Shown here: one piece after another, positions 33,960-40,888 of the stretch
Layout of the letters: each line of letters starts with the position of its first letter
Numbering within the stretch: position 1 is the stretch's first letter
Source: Streptomyces afghaniensis 772
GTDB taxonomy: Bacteria; Actinomycetota; Actinomycetes; Streptomycetales; Streptomycetaceae
Direction of reading: 5' to 3'
Assembly (NCBI GenBank): GCA_000415505.1
Contig: KE354322.1
Location: forward strand, 1 to 40,888
Length of the DNA stretch: 40,888 nt
The notes under the pieces: model-generated
Seen by the model: only the letters and a program-made list of their open reading frames with translations
What the model was told of the DNA's origin: nothing
Database searches by the model: none
Translations under genes and position numbers: made by a program

Positions 33960-35317
33960 TCACGGACCCACGGTCCCCCGGATCACCCCCAGCTCCACCA
34001 GATCCTGCGGCCGGATGCGGAGCTGGTCCGCCGTCGCCTCCACCTCGCGCGGCGGCCGCTTGAGGATGGCCGCCGCGAGCTCCGGCGCGATCACCGAGAA
34101 GTAACTGTCCGGGGTGCCCAGGTGTTGCCGGGCGCGGCCAGCGCCAGCGCGCCGCCGGAGCCGCCCTCGCCGATCACCAGCGTCGTCACCGGCGTGCGGG
34201 CGCCGGCCACCGCGCCGAACAGGTCCGCGATCGCGGCGCCCGCGCCCTGCCGCTCCGCCGCCGCGTCGTTGGCGGCGCCCGGGGTGTCCACGAGGGTCAG
34301 CACCGGGATGCCCAGCCGGTCCGCGAGGCGGATCAGACGGGCGGCGGTGCGGTAGCCGGCGGGGCGGGTCGCGGTCCCGGTCTGCGCGGCGTAGGCGACC
34401 GTCCGGCCCTCGTGCGTGCCGAAGCCGCACAGCATGCCGTCCGGGTCCGTGCCGCCGCAGCGGTCGCCGCTGATCGCGGCCCGGTCGGAGAAGTAGGCGT
34501 CCAAGTAGGCGGCGGCGCGCGGGCGTCGGGGTGAGCGGGCGCGCCGGACGGCGTCCCAGCCGGTGGCGGGCAGGCCCGCGTCGTCGCCGAGCGGTTCGGG
34601 CGGCGGGGCCGGTGTGCCGGACGGGCACGTCAGCAGCCGCAGCCACCGGCCCAGAGTCTCGCGCAGCTCCTCCGGCCGTACGACCGCGTCCACCGCGCCG
34701 GCCGCGAACTGCGCCTCGGCCGTGTACGCCGCCGGGTCCGCGTCCGCCGGCCGAACCCGGGAGCCGGCGAAGCCGACCTGGGCCCCGGGCAGCGCGAGGA
34801 CCACGTCGGCGCCCGCCCCCAGGGTGGCCCAGCCGCCCCCGGTCGTCGGATCGCGCACCACCGCGACCTGCGCGAGACCCGCCTGTCTGGTGAGCGCCGA
34901 CTGCCGGGCCACGCGCTGGAGCTGGGTCAGGGCGAGCATGCCCTCCTGCATCCGGCTGCCGCCGGTGGCGACCAGTGGCACGACCGGGAGGCGGTGCTCC
35001 CGGGCGTAGGTGTACGCCGCCTCCAGCCGGTCGCCGGTGCGTTCGCCGAGCGAGCCGCCGAGGAAGCCGAACTCGAAGGCGATCAGCACGGCCCGGGTGC
35101 CGCCCACGCGGGCGGTGCCGCAGACCACGGACTCCTGCTCGCCGGTGCGCTCGGCGGCACGGGTGCGCAGGGCGTCGTAGCCGGGCCAGCCGAGCGGGCC
35201 GTCGGGTTTGGAGTCCCGTATGACGGCGGGCAGTTCGGCGAAGGTGGCGTCGTCGGCGATGGCGTCGGCGACCGCCCGGGCGGAGAGACGCTCAGTCGCG
35301 GGGAGGCGCTCAGTCAT
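33960..35317 (-). CDS. Fused carboxyltransferase (AccD-AccA-like) protein of the malonate locus (one apparent frameshift)
   Basis: About 450 residues. The N-terminal half is a carboxyltransferase beta domain (FEFGFLGGSLGERTGDRLEA, VVPLVATGGSRMQEGMLALTQL) without the AccD zinc finger. The C-terminal half is the alpha domain (YFSDRAAISGDRCGGTDPDG, LADRLGIPVLTLVDTPGAAN, VIGEGGSGGALALAAPGN). Near 34116 one base is missing. The frame then continues as TPDSYFSVIAPELAAAILKR and RPQDLVELGVIRGT to a stop at 33960; otherwise translation ends early at 34091. The ATG overlaps the end of matB by 8 bases. In rhizobial mat operons the equivalent place is held by malonyl-CoA decarboxylase, so this protein may decarboxylate or transcarboxylate malonyl-CoA. 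A biotin partner is not encoded here. Confidence 0.8.
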
Positions 35318-36767
35318 GGGACAGCGCCCGCTTCATGATCTTCCCCATGTCGTTGCGGGGCAGGGCACCGAGGTGGTGGACGACCCGGGGGCGCTTGTGC
35401 GGGGCGAGCCGCTTGGCCACGTGATCCGCCAACTCGTCGAGCGACGGCGGGGACTCCGGCTCCGCGGGGACGATCCACGCCACGATCCGCTCGCCCAGGT
35501 CGGCGTCCGGCTCCCCGGTGACGGCGGCCTCCCGCACCCCCGGGTGTTCCAGGAGCGCGTTCTCGATCTCCCCCGCCCCGATCTTGTAACCGCCGCTCTT
35601 GATCAGGTCGGTGGCCTTGCGGCCGACGATGCGGACATAGCCGTCGGGGTCGCGCACCGCCATGTCGCCGGTGCGGAACCAGCCGTCGGCGGTGAAGGCG
35701 GCGGCGGTGGCGTCGGGCCGGTTCAGATACTCGGTGAACAGGTTCGGGCCGCGCACCTGGATCTCGCCGACGGTCTCACCGTCGTACGCGGTGACCTCCG
35801 AGCCGTCCTCCTCGACCAGCCGCAGCTCCACGCCCGGCAGCGGCACACCGACCGTGCCCGGGCGGGCCTCGCCGTCGGCACGGACGCTGGTGTTCATCAG
35901 CGTCTCCGTCATGCCGTACCGCTCGATCACCCGCCGCCCGGTCGCCGTCGCGATCCGCCCGTGGTCGTGCACGGGCAGCGCGGCGGAACCGGACACCAGC
36001 AGCCGCGCCCCGGTCAGCGCCTTCACCAGCTCCGGGTCGCCGGTCACCGCCTCCGCGATCCGGTGGTACATCGTCGGCACGCCGAACAGCATGGTCGCCC
36101 CGGCGTTCAGCTCCCGGGCGACGCCCTGCGTGCTGAAGCGGCCCAGGTGCCGCACCGAACCGCCGCGCCGCAGCGGGCCGAGGGTGCCCAGGACCAGGCC
36201 GTGCACATGGAACAGCGGCAGTCCGTGGACGAGTACGTCGTCGCCGGTCCACTGCCACGCGTCGGCCAGTGCGTCCAGGGTCGAGGCGATCGCCCGGCGC
36301 GGGATGACGGCACCCTTGGGCGGGCCGGTGGTGCCGGAGGTGTAGACGATCAGGGCCGGGGCGGACTCGTCGGCGTGGTCCACGGGGACCGGCCCGGTGC
36401 CGCGCACGTCGACGTCGAGGCGGGGCAGGTCCCGCACGGGGGCGGGGAGTTGGTCGTCCGGTGCCGTGAGCACCAGCTCGGGTGCGCTGTCGGACAGGAT
36501 GTGCCCGAGTTCCTTCTCGCCCGACTTCGGGTTGAGCGGCACGGCGGGGACACCGGCCAGCAGCGCGGCGACGACGGCGACGGCGGTTTCCATGGTGGGC
36601 GTCGCCCACACGGCGACCCGCGTGGCCTCGCCGATGCGGCCCGTGAGTGCTCCGGCCGCGGCGGCGAGCTGCGCGTAGGTCAGGGAGCGCTCGCCGAACC
36701 GGAGGGCGGGCCGGTCGGCCGAGCCGTCGGCCGGGGCGTCGGTCAGGGCCGGGAAGAGGGGGGTCAC
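35310..36767 (-). CDS. matB: Malonyl-CoA synthetase (MatB)
   Basis: A 485-residue acyl-CoA synthetase that joins malonate (and methylmalonate) to CoA with ATP, giving polyketide and fatty-acid extender units. ANL motifs: LIVYTSGTTGPPKGAVIPRRA, YGMTETLMNT, GWFRTGDMAVRDPDGY, GRKATDLIKSGGYKIGAGEIE, and the C-terminal catalytic Lys in GALPRNDMGKIMKRAL. The start GTG 36767 is chosen because AAGGAG (36777-36782) lies 9 bases upstream; ATG 36776 abuts that site directly. The close match in context and sequence to the characterised S. coelicolor MatB (SCO2444, from memory) supports the name. It lies 54 bases downstream of the transporter. Confidence 0.9.
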   Translation of the reverse strand: MTPLFPALTDAPADGSADRPALRFGERSLTYAQLAAAAGALTGRIGEATRVAVWATPTMETAVAVVAALLAGVPAVPLNPKSGEKELGHILSDSAPELVLTAPDDQLPAPVRDLPRLDVDVRGTGPVPVDHADESAPALIVYTSGTTGPPKGAVIPRRAIASTLDALADAWQWTGDDVLVHGLPLFHVHGLVLGTLGPLRRGGSVRHLGRFSTQGVARELNAGATMLFGVPTMYHRIAEAVTGDPELVKALTGARLLVSGSAALPVHDHGRIATATGRRVIERYGMTETLMNTSVRADGEARPGTVGVPLPGVELRLVEEDGSEVTAYDGETVGEIQVRGPNLFTEYLNRPDATAAAFTADGWFRTGDMAVRDPDGYVRIVGRKATDLIKSGGYKIGAGEIENALLEHPGVREAAVTGEPDADLGERIVAWIVPAEPESPPSLDELADHVAKRLAPHKRPRVVHHLGALPRNDMGKIMKRALSHD

Positions 36768-36821
36768 GCGACACATCTCCTTAGCTGTTGCCTGCGGTTG
36801 TCCGTGGGCGGTGGGGGCTGT

Positions 36822-38222
36822 CTATCCCCACCCGGGCACGACCATCACCAGCCACGCCGCCGCCGGTACGACCGCCACCACGATCCCTCCGTACACCATC
36901 AACTGCCGGAAGAAACGCTCACGGTCCACGTCCGGCGCGGCGGCCAGGACGAGTGCGCCGTTCGTGGAGAACGGGCTCACGTCCACGACGGTCGCCGACA
37001 CGGCGAGGGCGGCCACCATGCCGATCGCGCCGATCTCGCCCCGTTCCAGGAACGGCACGGCCAGAGGGATCAGGGCGCCCATGATGCCCACGGAGGAGGC
37101 GAAGGCCGAGACGAGTGCGCCGATGTAGCACAGCAGGACGGCTGCCAGCAGGGGGATGCCGATGTTTCCTACGCCCTCGCCTGCCCAGGTGATCGTGCCC
37201 ATCTCGTCGAGGACGCCTATGTAGGTGAGGACACCGCAGATGAGGAGGACCGTCGGCCAGGCGATCTGGCCTGTCGCCTTGCGGCTGTCTTCCGGCCACA
37301 GCGTGCTGAGGACGACGGCGAGGGTGATGGCGGTGAGGCCGGCGTCCAGGTCGAAGACGAGGACGGCGACCACCAGGGCGAGGAGGGAGGCGAGGGTGGC
37401 TGTGCGGGAGGGGGTGAGGCTGGTCGTTTCCGTGCTCGGCGTGGCTGCTGGGGCCGGGTCGGTCCGCAGCTCGGCGGGGCGAGGTGCCGCTTTCTGTGGG
37501 ACGGGTGCCGCCCCAGCGGCACGACCGCCCGCAGCGGGGGCAGGATCGCCCGCAGCGGGGGCGGGGCTGCCGCCGTCGCCCCCTGCGTCGACGTCCCGTT
37601 CGTCCACCGCCCCCTGCGCCCACAGCTTCAAGCCGCCGCAGACGACGAACACCACGCCGGCGATGACCAGGTTCGCCGCGAGGGACGACAGGAACAGGAC
37701 CACCTCGTTGCCGGGGAGCTTCTCGCGTTCCACGATGCCGTTGACGATCGAGCCGTAGATGCTGATGGGGGAGAAGCCGCCGGCCTGGGCGCCGTGGACG
37801 ACCATCGCGCCCATCAGCAGCGGGCTGATCCCGTACCGGGCGGCGAAGCTCAGGGCGATCGGGGCGACGATCGCCACCGCGGCCGGGCTGACCGCGCCGA
37901 TCGCCGTGAGCGCGCCGGTCAGCGCGAACATCACCCAGGGGATGAGCGCCACCCGCCCCCGCACGAGCCGGACGGCGGCGTGCACCAGCCAGTCGGTGGT
38001 GCCGTTGGCTCGGGCGATCGCGAAGAGGTACGTGACGCCGACCAGGACGACGAACAGGTCGCCGGGGAAGCCGGCGAAGATGCCGTCCGCGTCGAGGTCG
38101 GCGACGAGCCCGCCGACCCCGAAGGCGGCGGCGAAGGCGAGCGCGCCCATGTTGACGGAACGGGTGGTGGCGATGACGAACACCACGACGAGGACGAGGA
38201 TCGAGATGAGTTCGGGGGACAT
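36822..38222 (-). CDS. matC: Malonate/dicarboxylate carrier, MatC-like
   Basis: A 466-residue membrane transporter with about 12 helices in two halves, beginning ISILVLVVVFVIATTRSVNM, ALAFAAAFGVGGL and FPGDLFVVLVGVTYLFAIA. The SSVGIMGALIPLAVPF and HGAQAGGFSPISIYGS segments resemble the paired motifs of the SLC13/MatC dicarboxylate carriers. A ~60-residue Pro/Ala-rich hydrophilic loop (about residues 220-280) separates the halves. It contains a short tandem repeat (37526-37562, 16 identical bases at 21-base spacing). Context with matB and a divergent GntR regulator, the rhizobial mat arrangement, supports malonate as substrate. Confidence 0.8.
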   Translation of the reverse strand: MSPELISILVLVVVFVIATTRSVNMGALAFAAAFGVGGLVADLDADGIFAGFPGDLFVVLVGVTYLFAIARANGTTDWLVHAAVRLVRGRVALIPWVMFALTGALTAIGAVSPAAVAIVAPIALSFAARYGISPLLMGAMVVHGAQAGGFSPISIYGSIVNGIVEREKLPGNEVVLFLSSLAANLVIAGVVFVVCGGLKLWAQGAVDERDVDAGGDGGSPAPAAGDPAPAAGGRAAGAAPVPQKAAPRPAELRTDPAPAATPSTETTSLTPSRTATLASLLALVVAVLVFDLDAGLTAITLAVVLSTLWPEDSRKATGQIAWPTVLLICGVLTYIGVLDEMGTITWAGEGVGNIGIPLLAAVLLCYIGALVSAFASSVGIMGALIPLAVPFLERGEIGAIGMVAALAVSATVVDVSPFSTNGALVLAAAPDVDRERFFRQLMVYGGIVVAVVPAAAWLVMVVPGWG

Positions 38223-38269
38223 ACGGGCTCCCGTCTTTGGGCCCCGGAGCGGCTGGGAGCACCAGGAGA

Positions 38270-38375
38270 GTGGCCGAGTGGCTGAGCCACTTGAGGTGCG
38301 TTGGCTGAACAGCGTGGGTGCGGCCCGGGCGTCCGTCAAGGGGGTGGGCAAGAATTGGTTCAGCCACTCGGCCAC
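38270..38375. promoter_or_regulatory. Paired inverted-repeat operators between matC and the GntR regulator
   Basis: A 16-base sequence GTGGCCGAGTGGCTGA (38270-38285) recurs exactly, inverted, at 38360-38375, with 74 bases between. The first copy also lies in a perfect 15-base palindrome AGTGGCTGAGCCACT (38277-38291). A third TGGCTGA half-site occurs at 38301-38307. The placement in the divergent control region suggests binding sites for the GntR protein on both promoters. Confidence 0.6.
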
Positions 38376-38417
38376 CGCGAGGTGCCGGTGTTACGCTCCC
38401 GGCGAGAGGGGGACTCC

Positions 38418-39131
38418 GTGACCGACGCCCTGCGCCCCATGACCAAACAGCGCCTCTACGAACAGGTGCTGGAGCGGCTGCGGCAGTACGTCGCCGAGGG
38501 CGGCCTGCGCGCCGGCGACCGGCTGCCGCCCGAGCGCGATCTGGCCCAGCGGCTCGGGGTGAGCCGGGCCTCGGTGAAGCAGGCGATCGTGGTGCTGGAG
38601 GTCCAGGGCCTGGTGGAGGCCCGGCACGGGGGTGGCACGTACCTCGTGCGGGACAGCCTCGACACCGAACCGGTCGACCGGATGGTGGAACGCCGCCGGC
38701 GCCTGCCCGATGTCCTGGAGGCCCGGGAGGCGCTGGAGACGAAGCTCGCAGAACTGGCCGCGGAGCGGCGCTCGGAGGAGGACCTGGCCGCGATGCGCTC
38801 GGCGCTCGCGCACATGTCGGAGGAGATCTCGGCGGGCGGTCACGGCGTGGAGGGCGACCGGCTGTTCCACGCGGCGGTGACGGCGGCGGCCCACAGCGGT
38901 CTGCTCGCGGAGTTCATGCGCTCCATCGCCGAGCAGATCGCCGAGAGCCGCACCGAGTCCCTCCGCCAGCCCGGCCGCCCGTCCCGCTCCCTCTCCCAGC
39001 ACCGGGCCATCCTCGACGCGATCGCCGCACAGCAGCCCCGCCAGGCGGCCACGGCCATGCGACGGCACGTCCGCACCGTGGCGAAGGTGCGGTTGCTGGA
39101 CTGGGAGCCGGAGGAGTCCGGGGAGTCCTAG
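38418..39131 (+). CDS. GntR/FadR-family regulator of the malonate locus
   Basis: A 237-residue FCD-type GntR regulator. The winged helix is YEQVLERLRQYVAEGGLRAGDRLPPERDLAQRLGVSRASVKQAIVVLEVQGLVEARHGGGTYL (in full from ~residue 14), followed by an all-helical FCD ligand domain with the metal-binding His/Asp pattern (GDRLFHAAVTAAAH, SLSQHRAILDAI, AMRRHVRT). The start is GTG 38418 with GAGGGGG upstream. Rhizobial MatR is a GntR protein that senses malonate, so this is probably its functional equivalent. It is divergent from matC, with the repeats at 38270-38375 between them. Confidence 0.85.
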   Translation: MTDALRPMTKQRLYEQVLERLRQYVAEGGLRAGDRLPPERDLAQRLGVSRASVKQAIVVLEVQGLVEARHGGGTYLVRDSLDTEPVDRMVERRRRLPDVLEAREALETKLAELAAERRSEEDLAAMRSALAHMSEEISAGGHGVEGDRLFHAAVTAAAHSGLLAEFMRSIAEQIAESRTESLRQPGRPSRSLSQHRAILDAIAAQQPRQAATAMRRHVRTVAKVRLLDWEPEESGES

Positions 39132-39165
39132 GGCGTGTCCGCAAAGTCCCGCCTGCCCCGCGACG

Positions 39166-40269
39166 CTAGGCGGTGGCCGCGCGCTCTTGCCGCTCCACCA
39201 CGTCCGCCACCACACAGCTGACGTTGTCCGGACCGCCGGCCTCGTTCGCCGCCGTGACCAGGGCCTGGACCGTTTCGGCGGGGGCGGCGGGGGAGGCGAG
39301 GACCTCCAGGATCCGGTCCTCGGGGACCACACCGGTCAGGCCGTCGGAGCACAGCAGGTAACGATCGCCCGGGAGCGTGTCGTGCAGGCGGAGGTCCGGG
39401 ATCGTGGTGGCCCCGTCGCCCGTCAGAGCCTTCAGGAGGAAGGACCGCTGGGGGTGGGACACGGCCTCCTCGGGCGTCAGACGCCCCTCGTCGATCATCG
39501 ACTGGACGACCGTGTGGTCGTGGGTGATGAGGAACAGCTCCCCGTCGCGCAGCAGGTAGGCGCGGGAGTCGCCGATGTGCACCAGGGCCAGCCGTGAGCC
39601 CGTCCACAGCAGGGCGGTCAGGGTCGTGCCGATGTCGTCGGCGCCGTCGGCCACGTCCCGGACGGCCTGGGCCGCGCCCCGTACCGCGTCCTCCAGGAGG
39701 TTGAGGACCCCGCCGGCCGGGATCTCGTCCGTGTCCAGGAAGCGCAGTGCCTCCACGGCGGCGCTGCTCGCGGGCGCGCCCGCCGGTCCGAAGCCGTCGG
39801 CGACGGCGAGCAGTCGGGTGCCCGCGTACGCCGTGTCCTGGTTGGCGGGGCGGACGCGACCGGTGTCCGAGTGGGCTGAGTAGCGCAGTTCCAGCATGGC
39901 GGTGTCCTTTCCGGACTCATCCGAGTCCGCTGTCAGGTGATCGACCAGGAACGCGGCGAGGTCCCGCCGTACCGCCGTCTGAGCCTCGACACGCGCCCAG
40001 TAGGCGCGGATCTCCCGGGCGGCGGCGGTGGAGTCGCGGTCGTGGAGTCGGCAGACCTCGCGGATCTCGGCCAGCGGCATGCCCAGCCGCCGCAGCCACG
40101 CCACCAGCCGGGCCTGCTCCAGCTGCCCGACCGCGTAGTACCGGTATCCGGTGTCCGGGTCCACCCGGGCGGGCCGCAGCAGGTCCAGCTCGTCGTACAG
40201 GCGCAGTGCCTTCGGCGAGAGCCGGCACGCCTTCGCGAACGCGCCGATCGTCAGCATGTCCCGGTGCAC
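39166..40269 (-). CDS. MerR-type regulator fused to a PP2C Ser/Thr phosphatase
   Basis: A 367-residue fusion. Residues ~1-75 hold a MerR winged helix (LTIGAFAKACRLSPKALRLY, DELDLLRPARVDPDTGYRYY), followed by a coiled dimerisation helix (AREIRAYWARVEAQTAVRRDL). Residues ~130-367 form a PPM phosphatase with the metal-binding Asp motifs RPANQD, LAVADGFG, IGDSRAYLLRDG, CSDGLTG and GGPDNVS, so catalysis is expected. GTG 40269 has GGGAGGTGG at ideal spacing; ATG 40257 is a close alternative. The fusion suggests a phosphatase recruited to DNA, or a DNA-binding protein that senses or resets phosphorylation. The MerR part lacks the metal-ligand Cys of metal sensors. Confidence 0.85.
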   Translation of the reverse strand: MHRDMLTIGAFAKACRLSPKALRLYDELDLLRPARVDPDTGYRYYAVGQLEQARLVAWLRRLGMPLAEIREVCRLHDRDSTAAAREIRAYWARVEAQTAVRRDLAAFLVDHLTADSDESGKDTAMLELRYSAHSDTGRVRPANQDTAYAGTRLLAVADGFGPAGAPASSAAVEALRFLDTDEIPAGGVLNLLEDAVRGAAQAVRDVADGADDIGTTLTALLWTGSRLALVHIGDSRAYLLRDGELFLITHDHTVVQSMIDEGRLTPEEAVSHPQRSFLLKALTGDGATTIPDLRLHDTLPGDRYLLCSDGLTGVVPEDRILEVLASPAAPAETVQALVTAANEAGGPDNVSCVVADVVERQERAATA

Positions 40270-40404
40270 CTCGCCACCTCCCTCCGATTCCGCCACCGAT
40301 GCTGGGGCTTCACCGAAGGTGAAGGTCAAGCGGGCTGTTCCGGTTCCGGCGGCGGTTGTTAGCCTGCCGGTCGATCACCCGATCGCACGAAGAGGGAGCC
40401 CTTT

Positions 40405-40888
40405 GTGCCCCGTATCGCACTCGTCACCTACGACTCCGGTCCCGAGCCCGGCAGGGACCAGGACCTCCCGCTGCTGGTACGGGCGCTGCGGGACGCCGGT
40501 GCCGAGGCCGTCGCCGTGCCCTGGGACGCCCCCGGCGCCGACTGGGGCGGCTTCGACCTCGCCGTGATCCGGTCGACCTGGGACTACAGCTGGCGGGCGG
40601 CGGAGTTCTCGGCGTGGGTGCAGCGGTGCGGAACGCTGACACGGCTCGCCAACCCGCCCGCGGTCGTGCGGTGGAACACGGACAAGCGGTACCTCGGGGA
40701 TCTGGCGGCTGCCGGCGTGCCCGTCGTCCCCACCCGGTACATCGCGCCCGGCGAGCCCGCCGACCTCCCTGACCACCACGAATATGTCGTCAAGCCCACC
40801 TCCGGCGCCGGCGCCCGTTTCGCCGCCCGCTACACCCACGACGAGCACGAAACGGCCGTACGACAGCTGAAGCGGATCGCACGCCGAG
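40405..40888 (+). CDS. ATP-grasp family protein, N-terminal part
   Basis: The first 161 residues of a protein cut by the right edge. The N-terminal fold (PRIALVTYDSGPEPGRDQDL and FDLAVIRSTWDYSWRAAEFS) followed by NPPAVVRWNTDKRYLGDLAAAGVPVVPT and HHEYVVKPTSGAGARF is that of an ATP-grasp carboxylate-amine ligase. KPTSGAGA is the beginning of the ATP-binding lid. Substrates cannot be deduced. GTG 40405 has GGGAG 7 bases upstream. The remaining catalytic residues lie beyond the window. Confidence 0.75.
   Translation, partial: MPRIALVTYDSGPEPGRDQDLPLLVRALRDAGAEAVAVPWDAPGADWGGFDLAVIRSTWDYSWRAAEFSAWVQRCGTLTRLANPPAVVRWNTDKRYLGDLAAAGVPVVPTRYIAPGEPADLPDHHEYVVKPTSGAGARFAARYTHDEHETAVRQLKRIARR

Noticed and set aside
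35208-38285. A 1,025-codon open frame on the plus strand.
   Set aside because: It lies wholly antisense to matB, matC and the carboxyltransferase start. It is rich in His, Arg, Gln and Gly, as expected of a shadow in very GC-rich DNA, and no domain is recognisable.
38270-38310. A tRNA-Ser/Leu-like D-arm sequence (GTGGCCGAGTGGCTGAG).
   Set aside because: No anticodon arm, T arm or acceptor pairing follows, and an exact inverted copy lies 74 bases on, so operator repeats explain it better.
39128-39170. A possible insertion-sequence end (CTAGGGCGTGTCCGCAAAGT, with inverted CCTAG/CTAGG flanks).
   Set aside because: It resembles sequences I recall between Streptomyces genes, but there is no transposase, no second long end and no target duplication.
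1-40888. CRISPR arrays, prophage, integrase or replication origin.
   Set aside because: No regularly spaced repeats, no transposase or integrase genes and no DnaA-box cluster were seen.

Overview
The window is high-GC actinobacterial DNA with strong G/C bias at third codon positions, GTG and TTG starts, and leaderless-looking starts. Gene content and order point to Streptomyces. From memory, the run nasA - sirB - dgt - FAD reductase - dnaG - hrdA - ABC exporter pair - FGGY kinase - tRNAs - mbl - matB - GntR resembles the S. coelicolor SCO2473 to SCO2442 interval. That synteny is recalled, not searched here. The first and last genes are cut by the window edges.

Layout. 1-1508: end of a zinc-type sugar dehydrogenase and a PfkB sugar kinase (plus strand). 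1505-3741: assimilatory nitrate reductase, minus, with a GlnR-type box upstream. 4054-7628: a three-gene operon of an amino-acid-type adenylating enzyme, a multi-TM TmpA-like NAD(P)-binding protein and an enoyl-CoA hydratase. 7726-9890: a small secreted four-cysteine protein, a SanA/ElyC protein, and a CbiX/SirB chelatase. 10007-16057: dGTPase, FAD reductase, dnaG and sigma factor hrdA. 16111-19772: heterodimeric ABC exporter. 19916-21370: FGGY kinase. 21523-22404: YtxH-like protein, two tandem tRNA-Asn genes and tRNA-Met. 22512-23572: CmtR-like metal sensor and CDF-like exporter. 23580-26299: STAS/ANTAR signalling genes, including a STAS plus MEDS-HATPase pair behind a sigma-B-type promoter. 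26328-27365: mbl. 27539-33901: Trypco1 / trypsin-VMAP / MoxR / SAV_2336-vWA-HAD operon. 33960-39131: malonate (mat-like) locus with a divergent GntR regulator. 39166-40269: MerR-PP2C fusion. 40405-end: ATP-grasp enzyme, partial.

How the parts work together. The chelatase can supply sirohaem for nitrite reductase downstream of nitrate reductase, and the GlnR-type box ties nasA to nitrogen control. The 27.5-33.9 kb operon fits the computationally predicted vWA-MoxR-VMAP conflict systems: a cytosolic protease, an AAA+ ATPase and a vWA-like scaffold. Here the scaffold carries a C-terminal HAD domain that has lost its catalytic residues. This operon and the adenylation / TmpA-like / enoyl-hydratase operon are the best candidates for undescribed biology.

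Caveat. Six genes need a one-base frame change to read through (near 28, 3535, 24170, 28230, 30480 and 34116), several of them in or near runs of G or C. Core genes are intact. Base-calling errors in the assembly are the simplest explanation, so coordinates for those six are given as composites.
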